From: Gillisia mitskevichiae | GTDB taxonomy: Bacteria; Bacteroidota; Bacteroidia; Flavobacteriales; Flavobacteriaceae | Direction of reading: 5' to 3' | Assembly (NCBI RefSeq): GCF_003634585.1 | Contig: NZ_RBLG01000001.1 | Location: 682,001-746,000, forward strand | DNA: 64,000 nt | Shown: piece by piece, positions 8,101 through 16,249 of the stretch | How positions within the stretch are numbered: the first letter of the stretch is position 1 | How the letters are laid out: each line of letters opens with the position of its first letter | Notes under the pieces: model-generated | Told to the model about the DNA's origin: nothing | The model's input: only the letters and a program-made list of their open reading frames with translations | The model's database searches: none | Program-made: the position numbers and the translations under genes

Positions 8101-8943
8101 GTGGAAAAAGGAAGTCCTGTTCCTTTAGGCGAGTTGGTGGATATTCGCTATGAACAAGGACCGCAAGTAATTAAAAGTGAAGACACCTTCCTTGTGGGGT
8201 ATGTACTTTTTGATAAGCTAGATGGTTTTGCCGAGGTAGATGTGGTTGAAAATGCGCAGGCTTTGTTTAAAAAGAAAATTGAGGCTGGCGAGTTGATCGT
8301 TCCTAAAGGAATCAGTTACAAATTTACAGGTACCTACGAAAATCAATTACGGGCAGAGAAAACACTTTCTGTTGTAGTGCCGCTCGCACTTGTAATCATT
8401 TTCTTGATTCTATATTTCCAGTTCAAATCAGTCAGCACATCGCTTATGGTATTTTCAGGAATTACTATAGCCTTTGCTGGTGGTTTCATTATGATTTGGT
8501 TATACGGCCAAGATTGGTTCTTCAATTTTAATCTTTTCGGGGAAAATATGCGAGACCTGTTCAATATGAAAACCATTAATTTAAGTGTGGCGGTTTGGGT
8601 AGGCTTTATTGCACTTTTCGGCATTGCTACAGATGATGGCGTGGTAATGGCAACCTATCTCACACAGTCCTTCGATAGAGAAAATCCAACGGACAAAAAG
8701 GGAATTCGACAGGCAACGCTTGAAGCTGCCGGCAAGAGAATACGCCCTTGTTTAATGACAACGGTAACTACCATTCTGGCACTATTACCCATCCTCACAT
8801 CCACAGGAAAAGGAAGTGATATAATGATACCTATGGCAATCCCAATTTTTGGTGGAATGATTATCGATATTACCTCTTATTTCTTATTACCAGTGCTATT
8901 TAGCTGGAAGAAAGAATATCAATTAAAACGAGCTACAAAATGA
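5191..8943 (+). CDS. cusA: CusA/CzcA-type heavy-metal RND efflux pump
   Basis: Inner-membrane proton-driven pump that exports Cu(I)/Ag(I) or related metals through the envelope. I take the ATG at 5191 (1250 aa): translation from there begins MLNKSIKFLIENKLVAV, the normal first membrane helix, while the upstream extension is not family-like. Seen: TM4 motif GTMVDVGVILAENMIRH (about 425), TM10 motif ATDDGVVMATYL (about 1146), and Met positions in LLMPTSLP and RLVMLQTGM that resemble the CusA methionine relay. Compared with E. coli CusA (~1047 aa) there is an extra membrane segment (about 527-630) and a longer periplasmic loop (about 735-830). The TolC gene overlaps its stop; the adaptor is separate at 18735. 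Confidence 0.95.
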   Translation: MLNKSIKFLIENKLVAVLMLTLFIGWGVVNAPFGWDTGFLPSNPVAVDAIPDIGENQQIVFTKWQGRSPQDIEDQITYPLTTSLLGIPGVKTIRSSSMFGFSSIYIIFEEDIEFYWSRSRILEKLNSLPANLLPDGVNPSLGPDATGLGQIYWYTLEGRDEKGNVTGGWDLQELRSIQDYYVKYGLSSASGVSEVASIGGYVQEYQVDVDPEKMRQYSISLSDVVKAVKESNQDIGAQTLEINQAEYLVRGLGYVKSVADIENAVVTSENFTSIRIKDIAKVNLGPQTRRGILDKEGAEVVGGVVVARYGANPMEVINNVKDQIAELSTGLPSKVLADGRTSQVTIVPFYDRTELIQETLHTLNEALTLEILITILVIIVMVFNLRASILISGLLPVAVLMVFIAMKLFNVDANIVALSGIAIAIGTMVDVGVILAENMIRHLEDEKLRFKESGIEYTTNEIVYNATAEVSGAILTAVLTTIISFIPVFTLIGAEGKLFRPLAFTKTMALSAALVIALFLIPPFAAFLFRKTNIRERSKYILNGLLIILGITAIVYGYWLGLILIAYGVVALLSVRDIITTKRANLFHIIISCIAIVFLLAEYWRPLGFDRSILMNLIFVAIICFGLLGVFSIFQRYYDNILRWALQNRLLFLIIPTTVFILGVVIMRNTGKEFMPSLNEGSFLLMPTSLPHSGVEENKRVLQQLDMAVATIPEIETVVGKSGRTESALDPAPLSMYENMIQYKSEYMRNESGERQRYKMNDDGLFVLKNEKFIINPNNEISDDANYEASQLKTNATNEDLIPDDDGEYYRNWRPEIVSPDDIWNEIVKVTKFPGVTSAPKLQPIETRLVMLQTGMRAPMGIKVKGPDLKTIEAFGLQLEGLLKQAEGVKEQAVFADRIVGKPYLLIDIKREQLARYGISIMDVQEVLQVAVGGMPLTQTVEGRERYGVRVRYPRELRGNPEDLKKIYVPVEKGSPVPLGELVDIRYEQGPQVIKSEDTFLVGYVLFDKLDGFAEVDVVENAQALFKKKIEAGELIVPKGISYKFTGTYENQLRAEKTLSVVVPLALVIIFLILYFQFKSVSTSLMVFSGITIAFAGGFIMIWLYGQDWFFNFNLFGENMRDLFNMKTINLSVAVWVGFIALFGIATDDGVVMATYLTQSFDRENPTDKKGIRQATLEAAGKRIRPCLMTTVTTILALLPILTSTGKGSDIMIPMAIPIFGGMIIDITSYFLLPVLFSWKKEYQLKRATK

Positions 8944-10157
8944 GATATATAATTTTAATAGGACTTGTTTTTTTCGCTTTCGCGGAAGTAAATGCACAAG
9001 ATTTAGCTTCCTATATTCAGGAAGCTGAAAAGAACAATCCTGAAATTCAGGCTTTTGAACTGCGCTATAATATAGCTGAAGAAAAGGTAAATGAAGTTGA
9101 CTGGTTACCAAATACAGAGATTGGCGTAGGCTACTTTATAAGTGAACCAGAAACCCGAACAGGGGCGCAACGTGCACGTTTTTCAGTAAAGCAAATGTTG
9201 CCTTGGTTTGGAACCATATCAGCAAGGGAAAACTATACTTCATCAATGGCCGAAGCCCAATTTGTTGATATAGCGATTGCAAAAAGAAAACTTTCGTTAT
9301 CAGTATCCCAATCCTATTATAAACTCTATGCCATAAGTGCAAAACAGGGTATTCTGGATGAGAATATAGAACTTCTGGAAACCTATGAACGCCTTGCATT
9401 AACCTCTGTAGAAGTGGGAAAGGCATCAGCGGTTGATGTACTTCGCCTTCAGATAAGACAGAACGAGTTGATTCAGCAGAAAGAAGTGCTGGAACAAGAT
9501 TATTTGGCGGAGCAAGCGCTCTTTAATAATCTTTTGAATCGTGATGAAAATATTGCCGTAGAGGTCGTAAAGCAGATGATAATTCCCGAAGAAGATGTGT
9601 TTATTTTGACTGACAATCTACAGCTTAACCCAGAACTTATTAAATACGATAAATTATATGAATCTATCGAAGAAGCCGAATTATTAAACCAAAAAGAGAG
9701 TGCGCCCAATATCGGTTTTGGTTTGGACTATGTGCCTGTATCAGAACGTCCAGATATGAATTTTTCCGATAATGGTAAAGACATTGTGATGCCTATGGTT
9801 TCTATTTCAATTCCCATTTTCAATAATAAATATAAGTCAGTGACAAAGCAAAATGAATTGAAACAATTGGAAATAAAATCACAGAAAGAAGAGAGGCTCA
9901 ATAACCTTGAAACACGTCTTGCACAAGCTATTTATAATAGAAATACAATGAGAATTAAGTTTAATGTACAAACAGACAATTTAAAGCAGGCGAATGACGC
10001 CGAAGAAATTCTCATTAAGAATTACGAAACCGGAACTATAGATTTTAACGATGTGCTCGATGTACAAGAATTGCAGTTAAGGTTTCAAATCAATTTAATC
10101 GAATCTAATAGAGGGTATTATACAGAATATGCCATCATAAATTATTTGACAAAATGA
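8940..10157 (+). CDS. TolC-family outer membrane efflux protein
   Basis: A 405-residue protein with a signal peptide (about 1-19, ending VNAQ). Two repeats of long alpha-helical coiled coil are visible (about 25-215 and 220-400), as in OEP/TolC trimers that form the outer channel of RND systems. The start codon overlaps the cusA stop (ATGA), which shows translational coupling. It is probably the CusC equivalent of the CusA pump at 5191 and the CusB adaptor at 18735. Confidence 0.9.
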   Translation: MRYIILIGLVFFAFAEVNAQDLASYIQEAEKNNPEIQAFELRYNIAEEKVNEVDWLPNTEIGVGYFISEPETRTGAQRARFSVKQMLPWFGTISARENYTSSMAEAQFVDIAIAKRKLSLSVSQSYYKLYAISAKQGILDENIELLETYERLALTSVEVGKASAVDVLRLQIRQNELIQQKEVLEQDYLAEQALFNNLLNRDENIAVEVVKQMIIPEEDVFILTDNLQLNPELIKYDKLYESIEEAELLNQKESAPNIGFGLDYVPVSERPDMNFSDNGKDIVMPMVSISIPIFNNKYKSVTKQNELKQLEIKSQKEERLNNLETRLAQAIYNRNTMRIKFNVQTDNLKQANDAEEILIKNYETGTIDFNDVLDVQELQLRFQINLIESNRGYYTEYAIINYLTK

Positions 10158-12523
10158 AAACAATAAAAATTATTACGCTATTACTTTTCACAACTTCAAT
10201 TTTTGCCCAAGTAGGCACAAACGGAAATGATAGAAAGGAAGATGGGCGACCTGTTAAGGAGTATAACCTTACCATTGAGGAAAACGAAATGACACTTGGA
10301 GGTGTTACTGCCAATGCAATGACCATCAATGGAGGTATCCCTGGGCCTGTTTTGGAATTTAATGAAGGAGACCTTGCTATAATCAACGTAACCAATAAAA
10401 TGGATGAAGAAACTTCAGTGCATTGGCACGGATTGATACTTCCCAATTTTTACGACGGGGTTCCATATTTAACTACCCCACCGATTGAGCCAGGAACAAC
10501 CTTCCAATACAGGATTCCAATCAACCAATCGGGAACATATTGGTACCATTCCCACACAATGCTACAAGAACAAAAAGGTGTTTATGGGTCTATTATCATT
10601 CATCCAAAAGAGAAAACCTTGGAATATGATAAAGATTTAGTCGTGGTATTATCAGATTGGACCAATGAAAAACCAATGAATGTATTACGAAACCTTAAAA
10701 GAGGTAACGAGTGGTATCAAGTTAAAAAAGGCACAGCAGTGCCATTAAGTAGGGTCATTTCAGAAGGTGCCTTTGGTGCTCAACTTAAATTTTGGAGAGA
10801 CCGTATGGAAGGGGCTGATATTGCAGACATTTATTATCCCGCATTTTTGTCCAACGGTAAAAAACTGGCAGAGTATCCAGAATTTACGGCTGGCGAAAAA
10901 GTAAGGCTTCGCTTCATTAACGCATCGGCTTCTACCTATTATTGGATGGACTTTGGCGGAGGTAACCCAATGTTGGTTTCCAGTGATGGTGTTGACGTGC
11001 AACCCGTTTCCAAAAGCAGATTTCTCTTTGGCATAGCCGAAACGTATGATGTAATTGTAACTATTCCAGAAGGAACTATTGAAATTACCGCAACCGCTCA
11101 AGATGGTTCAGGTCATACCTCTATACAGTTAGGTAATGGCACTCTTTACCCAGCCAAAAGAATTGATAGACCTGATAAGGTAGCGATGATGAAGCAAATG
11201 GCTAAAATGGATATGAAAATGGGAGCACCTGCAATGGTTGGAAACAAGAAGAAGAATACACCCGAAGTTTTAATGCAGAAGTACGGAATGAAGATGAATA
11301 TGAAGGACGGCGAGATGAAAATGGGGAACGATAAGATGTCGATGAAAGATGGCAAAATGAATGACCAAATGGATATGAAGATGGATGATACAATGGGAAT
11401 GAAAAAAGACTCGATGTCAATGAGCCATAATGGAGCATCAAATAAAATGGAAGGTCATATGCACAATATGCCAATGATGCAGAAGGATTCTACTTCTTTT
11501 GATTATGAGGAGCGAAAGACATACTTCAACTATGATTTTTTAGAGGCAAAAGAAAAAACTGAATTTAAGGCAGATTTACCAGTAAATGAAGTGTTGCTTA
11601 ACCTAACAGGTAATATGAATCGCTATGTATGGAGTATGAATGGGGTTCCATTATCAGAAACCGATAAGATAAATATAAAAGGAGGCGAGGTAACCAGAAT
11701 TACATTAAATAACCTGACTATGATGCACCATCCAATGCACTTGCACGGTCATTACTTCAGGGTCATCAATGAAAAAGGAGAACGTTCCCCATTAAAGCAT
11801 ACCGTGAACGTACCACCAATGCAGAAAGTTATTATTGAATTTTATAACGAAGAGTATGGCGATTGGTTCTTTCATTGTCACGTATTGTACCATATGATGG
11901 GTGGTATGGCAAGAGTGTTTAGTTACGATACCCCAAGGGATGATAGAATGAAAGATTATCCAGTTCAGAAACTTATCGATGAGACAGACCATTATTATTC
12001 GTGGGGATTGGCTCGTGCAGGTTCAAACTTTAATGAACTCTTTTTAACGTCGAGCAATATCCGAAATGAATTTGGTTTGAGAACAGAGTTCGATTACGAC
12101 CAAAATCTTGAAGCCGAAATAAGTTATAATAGGTATCTGAACGATTGGGTACGTGTTTATGCAGGAGTAAATACCGAAACGTCAACACCAGATTCTTACG
12201 ATACATTTAATACCGTAGGATTGGTTGGTGTAAAGTATTTTACGCCTTATAGATTTAATGTAGATGTGAGTATGGACCATCAGCTACGCCCAAGAATACG
12301 TTTGGACAGAGAATTATTGATTTTTCCAAGAATTTTTTTGGAAGGCGAATACGAATACAGAGCAGATTTTGGATGGGTCAATGATTTAGAGAATAATAAA
12401 TCATTTGAAAGCGAAACACAATGGTTGGTAGGGGTTGCATACATTCTTTCGCGCAATTTTTCAATCCAAGCTAACTACAATAACCGATATGGATTGGGTG
12501 GTGGACTATTAGCAAGATTTTAA
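10154..12523 (+). CDS. Multicopper oxidase with Met-rich segment and C-terminal CopB-like beta-barrel domain
   Basis: A 789-residue exported protein (signal about 1-19, ending SIFAQ). Cupredoxin copper motifs: HWHG (about 90), WYHSHT (about 129), HPMHLHGH (about 525) and HCHVLYHMMGGM (about 572-583), giving type 1, 2 and 3 copper ligands. A Met-rich segment (about 345-450) separates domains 2 and 3, as in PcoA/CopA/CueO. From about 605 to the end the sequence switches to alternating beta strands (YYSWGLARAGSN onward) like the CopB/PcoB outer-membrane protein. It likely oxidises Cu(I) to Cu(II) outside the cytoplasm. The start overlaps the TolC stop. No separate copB gene is present nearby. 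Confidence 0.9.
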   Translation: MKTIKIITLLLFTTSIFAQVGTNGNDRKEDGRPVKEYNLTIEENEMTLGGVTANAMTINGGIPGPVLEFNEGDLAIINVTNKMDEETSVHWHGLILPNFYDGVPYLTTPPIEPGTTFQYRIPINQSGTYWYHSHTMLQEQKGVYGSIIIHPKEKTLEYDKDLVVVLSDWTNEKPMNVLRNLKRGNEWYQVKKGTAVPLSRVISEGAFGAQLKFWRDRMEGADIADIYYPAFLSNGKKLAEYPEFTAGEKVRLRFINASASTYYWMDFGGGNPMLVSSDGVDVQPVSKSRFLFGIAETYDVIVTIPEGTIEITATAQDGSGHTSIQLGNGTLYPAKRIDRPDKVAMMKQMAKMDMKMGAPAMVGNKKKNTPEVLMQKYGMKMNMKDGEMKMGNDKMSMKDGKMNDQMDMKMDDTMGMKKDSMSMSHNGASNKMEGHMHNMPMMQKDSTSFDYEERKTYFNYDFLEAKEKTEFKADLPVNEVLLNLTGNMNRYVWSMNGVPLSETDKINIKGGEVTRITLNNLTMMHHPMHLHGHYFRVINEKGERSPLKHTVNVPPMQKVIIEFYNEEYGDWFFHCHVLYHMMGGMARVFSYDTPRDDRMKDYPVQKLIDETDHYYSWGLARAGSNFNELFLTSSNIRNEFGLRTEFDYDQNLEAEISYNRYLNDWVRVYAGVNTETSTPDSYDTFNTVGLVGVKYFTPYRFNVDVSMDHQLRPRIRLDRELLIFPRIFLEGEYEYRADFGWVNDLENNKSFESETQWLVGVAYILSRNFSIQANYNNRYGLGGGLLARF

Positions 12524-12542
12524 ACAACTAAAAATTAAAAAG

Positions 12543-12929
12543 ATGAACTATTATTTTAATAAAACAATCAATGGAACCTTCGAAGAGGTCATCGAGAAAG
12601 TGACACAAGGATTAAAGGAAGAAGGTTTTGGAATCCTTACAGAAATTGATGTAACAGAAACACTAAAGAAAAAACTGGATATAGACTTTAAAAAGTATAG
12701 GATACTCGGAGCTTGTAATCCGCCCTATGCACATAAAGCTTTGCAAGCAGAAGATAAAATTGGAACGATGTTGCCCTGCAATGTCATAGTACAGGAAATC
12801 GAAGCAGGTATCATTGAAGTTGCGGCCGTAAACCCAATGGCATCAATGCAAGCTGTAAAAAATGAAAAATTGAATGAGGTAGCCAGCGAAATAACTGCAA
12901 TGTTGGAAAACGTCATTGAAAAATTATAA
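12543..12929 (+). CDS. DUF302-domain protein
   Basis: A 128-residue cytoplasmic protein with no signal peptide. The pattern FEEVIEKVTQGLKEEGFGIL (about 13-32), then LGACNPPYAHKAL and LLPCNV-like MLPCNVIVQE, matches the DUF302 fold, which often occurs in metal and stress clusters. The two Cys (in GACNPP and LPCNV) are conserved in many members. It follows the multicopper oxidase by 19 bp in the same operon. The activity is unknown. Confidence 0.85.
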   Translation: MNYYFNKTINGTFEEVIEKVTQGLKEEGFGILTEIDVTETLKKKLDIDFKKYRILGACNPPYAHKALQAEDKIGTMLPCNVIVQEIEAGIIEVAAVNPMASMQAVKNEKLNEVASEITAMLENVIEKL

Positions 12930-12986
12930 GACACTATAAAAAGGCAGTAATAATAATTAATAAACACAAACTTAAATTAAAACAAA

Positions 12987-13589
12987 ATGAGCAAATTAAA
13001 ATCAACATTAGGTATAGTTGCGATAGCATTCATAACCTTAACAGTAATGTCTTGTAAAGACAACAGCAAAGAACAAAATAGCACGGATGGAGACCATTCA
13101 CAAATGAACCACGATAACAGTGATGGTCATCACGACGGCGAAAAGAAGGAAATGGCAATGAGTGGAGATAGTAATGCGCAAGCGGTATTAAATGACTATT
13201 TCAACTTAAAGAATGCGTTGGTGGGAGATGATAATGGCAAAGCCAAAGAACTTGGGGCAACCCTCGCAACATCCTTAGGAAATTTTGACGCCTCACAATA
13301 TACCGATGCCCAGCAATCGGAATTAAAGGATATTGTTGAGGATGCAGTTGAACACGCAGAACACATTTCAGAAAGTGATATAGCACACCAGCGCGAACAT
13401 TTTAAAGTTTTAAGTAAAGATGTAATAGATATGGTAGCTATAACAGGAGCAGAGATGAAGCTTTACGAGCAGTTTTGCCCTATGTATGATGGCGGTACAG
13501 CTTGGCTAAGTACTAAAGAGGAAGTGCGCAATCCATACTATGGTAGTCAAATGTTAAAATGCGGCAAAGTACAACGTGAAATTAACTAA
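12987..13589 (+). CDS. DUF3347-domain lipoprotein
   Basis: A 200-residue lipoprotein (VMSC, lipid Cys about 23) with a His/Met-rich linker (about 30-60) and a DUF3347 domain (about 65-198). Domain marks: [16 protein letters not shown], then [18 protein letters not shown], then [16 protein letters not shown], then [15 protein letters not shown]. The His, Cys and Met in these motifs are candidate copper ligands. A second copy is at 14066 and a third domain copy is fused to CusB at 18735-20537. It probably acts in periplasmic copper delivery or sequestration. Confidence 0.85.
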   Translation: MSKLKSTLGIVAIAFITLTVMSCKDNSKEQNSTDGDHSQMNHDNSDGHHDGEKKEMAMSGDSNAQAVLNDYFNLKNALVGDDNGKAKELGATLATSLGNFDASQYTDAQQSELKDIVEDAVEHAEHISESDIAHQREHFKVLSKDVIDMVAITGAEMKLYEQFCPMYDGGTAWLSTKEEVRNPYYGSQMLKCGKVQREIN

Positions 13590-14042
13590 ATGAAAATTGT
13601 AAAGATTATAGCAATAATACTGCTGGTAGCGTTCGTGGGAATTCAATTTATTCCCACTACACGCAATCAAAGTGATACTGTACCGTCAACTGATTTTATG
13701 CTGGTCAATAATGTACCAGAAACTATTCAAAAAAAGTTACAGGTATCCTGCTATGATTGCCACAGCAATAATACTCAATACCCTTGGTATAATAAGATTC
13801 AACCTGTTGCTTGGTTTTTGGAAGACCATATTAAAGAAGGCAAAGCTGAACTTAATTTCAACGAATGGGATTCATTATCCAGCCGAAGAAAAGCAAGTAA
13901 GTTAAGGTCTATTATCAAGCAGATTGAAAATGGCGAAATGCCTTTGGATTCTTACACTTTGATACATAGTGAGGCAACATTTACAGAAGCTGAAGCAGAA
14001 GAGTTAATCAATTTTATCACACAATTAAAAGATAGTTTATAA
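13590..14042 (+). CDS. Haem-binding domain protein (c-type CxxCH)
   Basis: A 150-residue protein with one N-terminal membrane anchor or signal (about 3-21) and a CYDCH motif (54-58) for covalent haem attachment. The region [19 protein letters not shown] and [13 protein letters not shown] match the Haem_bd family. The start codon directly follows the stop of the DUF3347 gene, so the two are translated together. It is likely an envelope electron-transfer or redox-sensing protein in the copper system. Confidence 0.85.
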   Translation: MKIVKIIAIILLVAFVGIQFIPTTRNQSDTVPSTDFMLVNNVPETIQKKLQVSCYDCHSNNTQYPWYNKIQPVAWFLEDHIKEGKAELNFNEWDSLSSRRKASKLRSIIKQIENGEMPLDSYTLIHSEATFTEAEAEELINFITQLKDSL

Positions 14043-14065
14043 ACAATAATTTAAAAGTAATTAAA

Positions 14066-14626
14066 ATGAAAAATTTAAAAATGAGTATTGCAGCAATGCT
14101 ATTGTTAGCAGTTTCTTTTACCAATGCACAGGAAAAAGAAAAAATGAACCACGATCACGGAGATATGAAAATGGACCATAGCAAAATGATGAATAAAAAT
14201 AGTGACGCAAAAGCAGAAGCTATTTTAAGTGATTACTTTAATTTAAAAGATGCTTTAGTTGCGGACGATACAAAAAAGGCAGCACAAGCAGGAACAAAAT
14301 TGGTAGCCTCTCTTAAAGCATTTGATATGGGTAGTTATACAAAAGAACAACAAAAAGAGCTTGCTGATATCATAGAAGATGCTACCGAGCACGCAGAACA
14401 TATTTCTGAAAGTGCCATAGACCACCAACGCGAGCATTTTAAAACGTTAAGTAAGGATATTACTGATATGGTAGCTATTACGGGTACAAAAAGCACGTTA
14501 TACGAGCAATTTTGCCCAATGTATGATAAAGGTAGTGCTTGGTTAAGTACAAGTAACGAAGTTAGGAACCCGTATTACGGAAGCAAAATGCTTAAATGTG
14601 GAAAAGTTCAAAAAACTATTCAATAG
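14066..14626 (+). CDS. DUF3347-domain exported protein
   Basis: A 186-residue protein with a signal peptide (about 1-21, ending TNAQ), a short His/Met-rich stretch (about 27-45) and a DUF3347 domain (about 50-185). It shares nearly every motif with the lipoprotein at 12987 ([58 protein letters not shown]), so the two arose by duplication. This copy lacks the lipid Cys and is probably soluble in the periplasm. Confidence 0.85.
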   Translation: MKNLKMSIAAMLLLAVSFTNAQEKEKMNHDHGDMKMDHSKMMNKNSDAKAEAILSDYFNLKDALVADDTKKAAQAGTKLVASLKAFDMGSYTKEQQKELADIIEDATEHAEHISESAIDHQREHFKTLSKDITDMVAITGTKSTLYEQFCPMYDKGSAWLSTSNEVRNPYYGSKMLKCGKVQKTIQ

Positions 14627-15029
14627 ATAGCCTTTTGTATAAAAATATTTTCAATGTTCTGGTTTATTAGTTAACAGAAGGTTGTAAAATGATAAAGATA
14701 TCCGAATAGTTTTTAAGTCCTGTCCTGGGAAGGAAAACAATGTTGATGGTTAGTGTTAGTTCCTTCCCTAGTCAGGCACAATTAATTTTGAAAAGAAAAG
14801 TTGATTTGGTTAATAGCAGCCTGCACAAGGGAGAGAGAATATATCCCTAAAATAATAACATCTCTCTTCCTATGTCAGGCAATTAAAAATTTATGATGAA
14901 GAGAAGTTTAGTGAAGAGTACTTGATTGTGAGGGGTAAACATTTGGTTGGTTTATTGGTTAATAAAGGTTGCCTCTCATTTTCAAGTATTATTTAAAGGA
15001 TTTTGCATATAAAAAAGGAAGATATAACA
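14627..15029. other. 403-bp gene-free stretch with two similar long hairpins
   Basis: No ORF of note. Hairpin 1 is at 14719-14776: CCTG, four bases, GGGAAGGAA, then TTCCTTCCC, four bases, CAGG. Hairpin 2 is at 14820-14879: CCTG, about five bases, GGGAGAGAGA, then TCTCTCTTCC, about five bases, CAGG. Both are followed by GTCAGGCA(CA)ATTAA. The flanks also repeat a (T)TTATTRGTTAA motif (14663 and 14951). This looks like a duplicated structured element, perhaps an untranslated RNA or terminator pair; the function is unknown. Confidence 0.5.
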
Positions 15030-15164
15030 ATGAAAGAGTGTTGCAAAGACGGGTGTCAAAATACAACTGAAAAGTCTGTAGTTAGAAAATGGTTCAATTA
15101 CATAATATATACCATACTAATCTTAATAGTTGGTGGTGCTTTGGCGCTTCAATTATTTAGTTAA
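15030..15164 (+). CDS. 44-residue Cys-motif single-pass membrane protein
   Basis: A short ORF preceded by an AAGGAAG-like ribosome site. The translation begins MKECCKDGCQNTTEKSVVRK (cysteines in CCxxxC) and continues as one membrane helix (about 25-42), ending LQLFS. The small size, cysteines and position between the DUF3347 and channel-like genes suggest a real small membrane protein that might bind metal. No homologue is known to me. Confidence 0.5.
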   Translation: MKECCKDGCQNTTEKSVVRKWFNYIIYTILILIVGGALALQLFS

Positions 15165-15179
15165 GGAAATAAATTGAAA

Positions 15180-15737
15180 ATGACTAAAGTGAACACAATA
15201 GAAAAATCTGAAAGAATTGGCTTTTACAAGCAACTGTTTAAAAAGGTATTGCTTACTGCAAGTATAGTGATTGCTCTATCGTTAAGTTATATACTATGGG
15301 TAGGTGTAGATTCCGCCAGCCAATTTCTACCCTTTATAATTGTTGGTTTGGCTTTGGTCAAAACCATTTTTATCGTAAGGCTCACTTTTATACAGTTAAG
15401 TAAAATAATAGGCGAAAGTCATCAGCTAACCCACGTTCTTACTTTATTTGGAGTATTGATTATTTTGATTGTCCTTTCGTTTTCAGCAGATTATCACGCT
15501 TTATATACTTTGAACCCTGAAAATTTTAAATCGAGTACAGCGCTCAATGGCTCATTTTCATTACAGTTTTTTGAGTTTTTATATTTCAGCTTAATTACTT
15601 TTTCATCGGTTGGCTTCGGAGATATTGTACCATTGAATATTGCAGGTAAACTATTGGTAATGATGGAAGTTTTCTTGAGCTTTTTGGTATTGGTATTTGG
15701 TATTGCAAACATTAATAGAATTCACGTTAACAAATAA
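15180..15737 (+). CDS. Two-TM potassium-channel-like (Ion_trans_2) membrane protein
   Basis: About 185 residues with four hydrophobic segments. The last two frame a pore loop with TFSSVGFGDIVP (about 140-151), which resembles the K+ selectivity filter TVGYGD. I choose the ATG at 15180; a TTG two codons earlier is possible. It is transcribed with the surrounding metal genes. It could balance charge during metal stress, but this is inference. Confidence 0.75.
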   Translation: MTKVNTIEKSERIGFYKQLFKKVLLTASIVIALSLSYILWVGVDSASQFLPFIIVGLALVKTIFIVRLTFIQLSKIIGESHQLTHVLTLFGVLIILIVLSFSADYHALYTLNPENFKSSTALNGSFSLQFFEFLYFSLITFSSVGFGDIVPLNIAGKLLVMMEVFLSFLVLVFGIANINRIHVNK

Positions 15738-15756
15738 CCCCTTTAAAAATATAAAT

Positions 15757-16239
15757 ATGAAAGTACTTAAAATTATTACACTCGTAACTGTTCTCATTTC
15801 AACAGTCAGCATTACCAATGCACAGAATGATAAAGATTCTAAAGATAAAGAAGATGTTATCGCAGTAATGAAAGCTTACAAAGATGCACTACAAAACTTA
15901 ACGACCGAGGGGACATTTGAACTATTTACAGAAGATTCAAAAGTATTTGAATCTGGTGGTGTAGAAGGCTCGTATGCGCACTATATAGAACACCATTTGG
16001 GGCCTGAGTTGGGGCATTTCAAAAAATTTGAATTTTCAGATTATGAAATTGATGCGGAAGTAGATTTGCCTTATGCATTTACTACTGAAACCTACATCTA
16101 CACTATCGTGCTCAATCCAGATGAAAAAGGCGAAAGTAGAACGATAAAGAAAAAAGGAGTAGCGACGTCTATCTTAAAAAAGATGGATGGTAAATGGAAG
16201 ATTATTAAAACACATTCTTCGTCAAGAAATGTAAAATAA
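15757..16239 (+). CDS. Exported SnoaL/DUF4440-like (NTF2-fold) protein
   Basis: The ATG at 15757 gives 160 residues with a clear signal peptide (about 1-21, ending TNAQ); a longer frame reaches into the upstream gene and is not used. The mature part (VIAVMKAYKDALQNLTTEGTF, then GKWKIIKTHSSSR at the end) fits the NTF2-like cone fold of DUF4440 proteins. No catalytic set can be named. It lies 19 bp after the channel-like gene, in the same operon. Confidence 0.75.
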   Translation: MKVLKIITLVTVLISTVSITNAQNDKDSKDKEDVIAVMKAYKDALQNLTTEGTFELFTEDSKVFESGGVEGSYAHYIEHHLGPELGHFKKFEFSDYEIDAEVDLPYAFTTETYIYTIVLNPDEKGESRTIKKKGVATSILKKMDGKWKIIKTHSSSRNVK

Positions 16240-16249
16240 AATTTAAACT

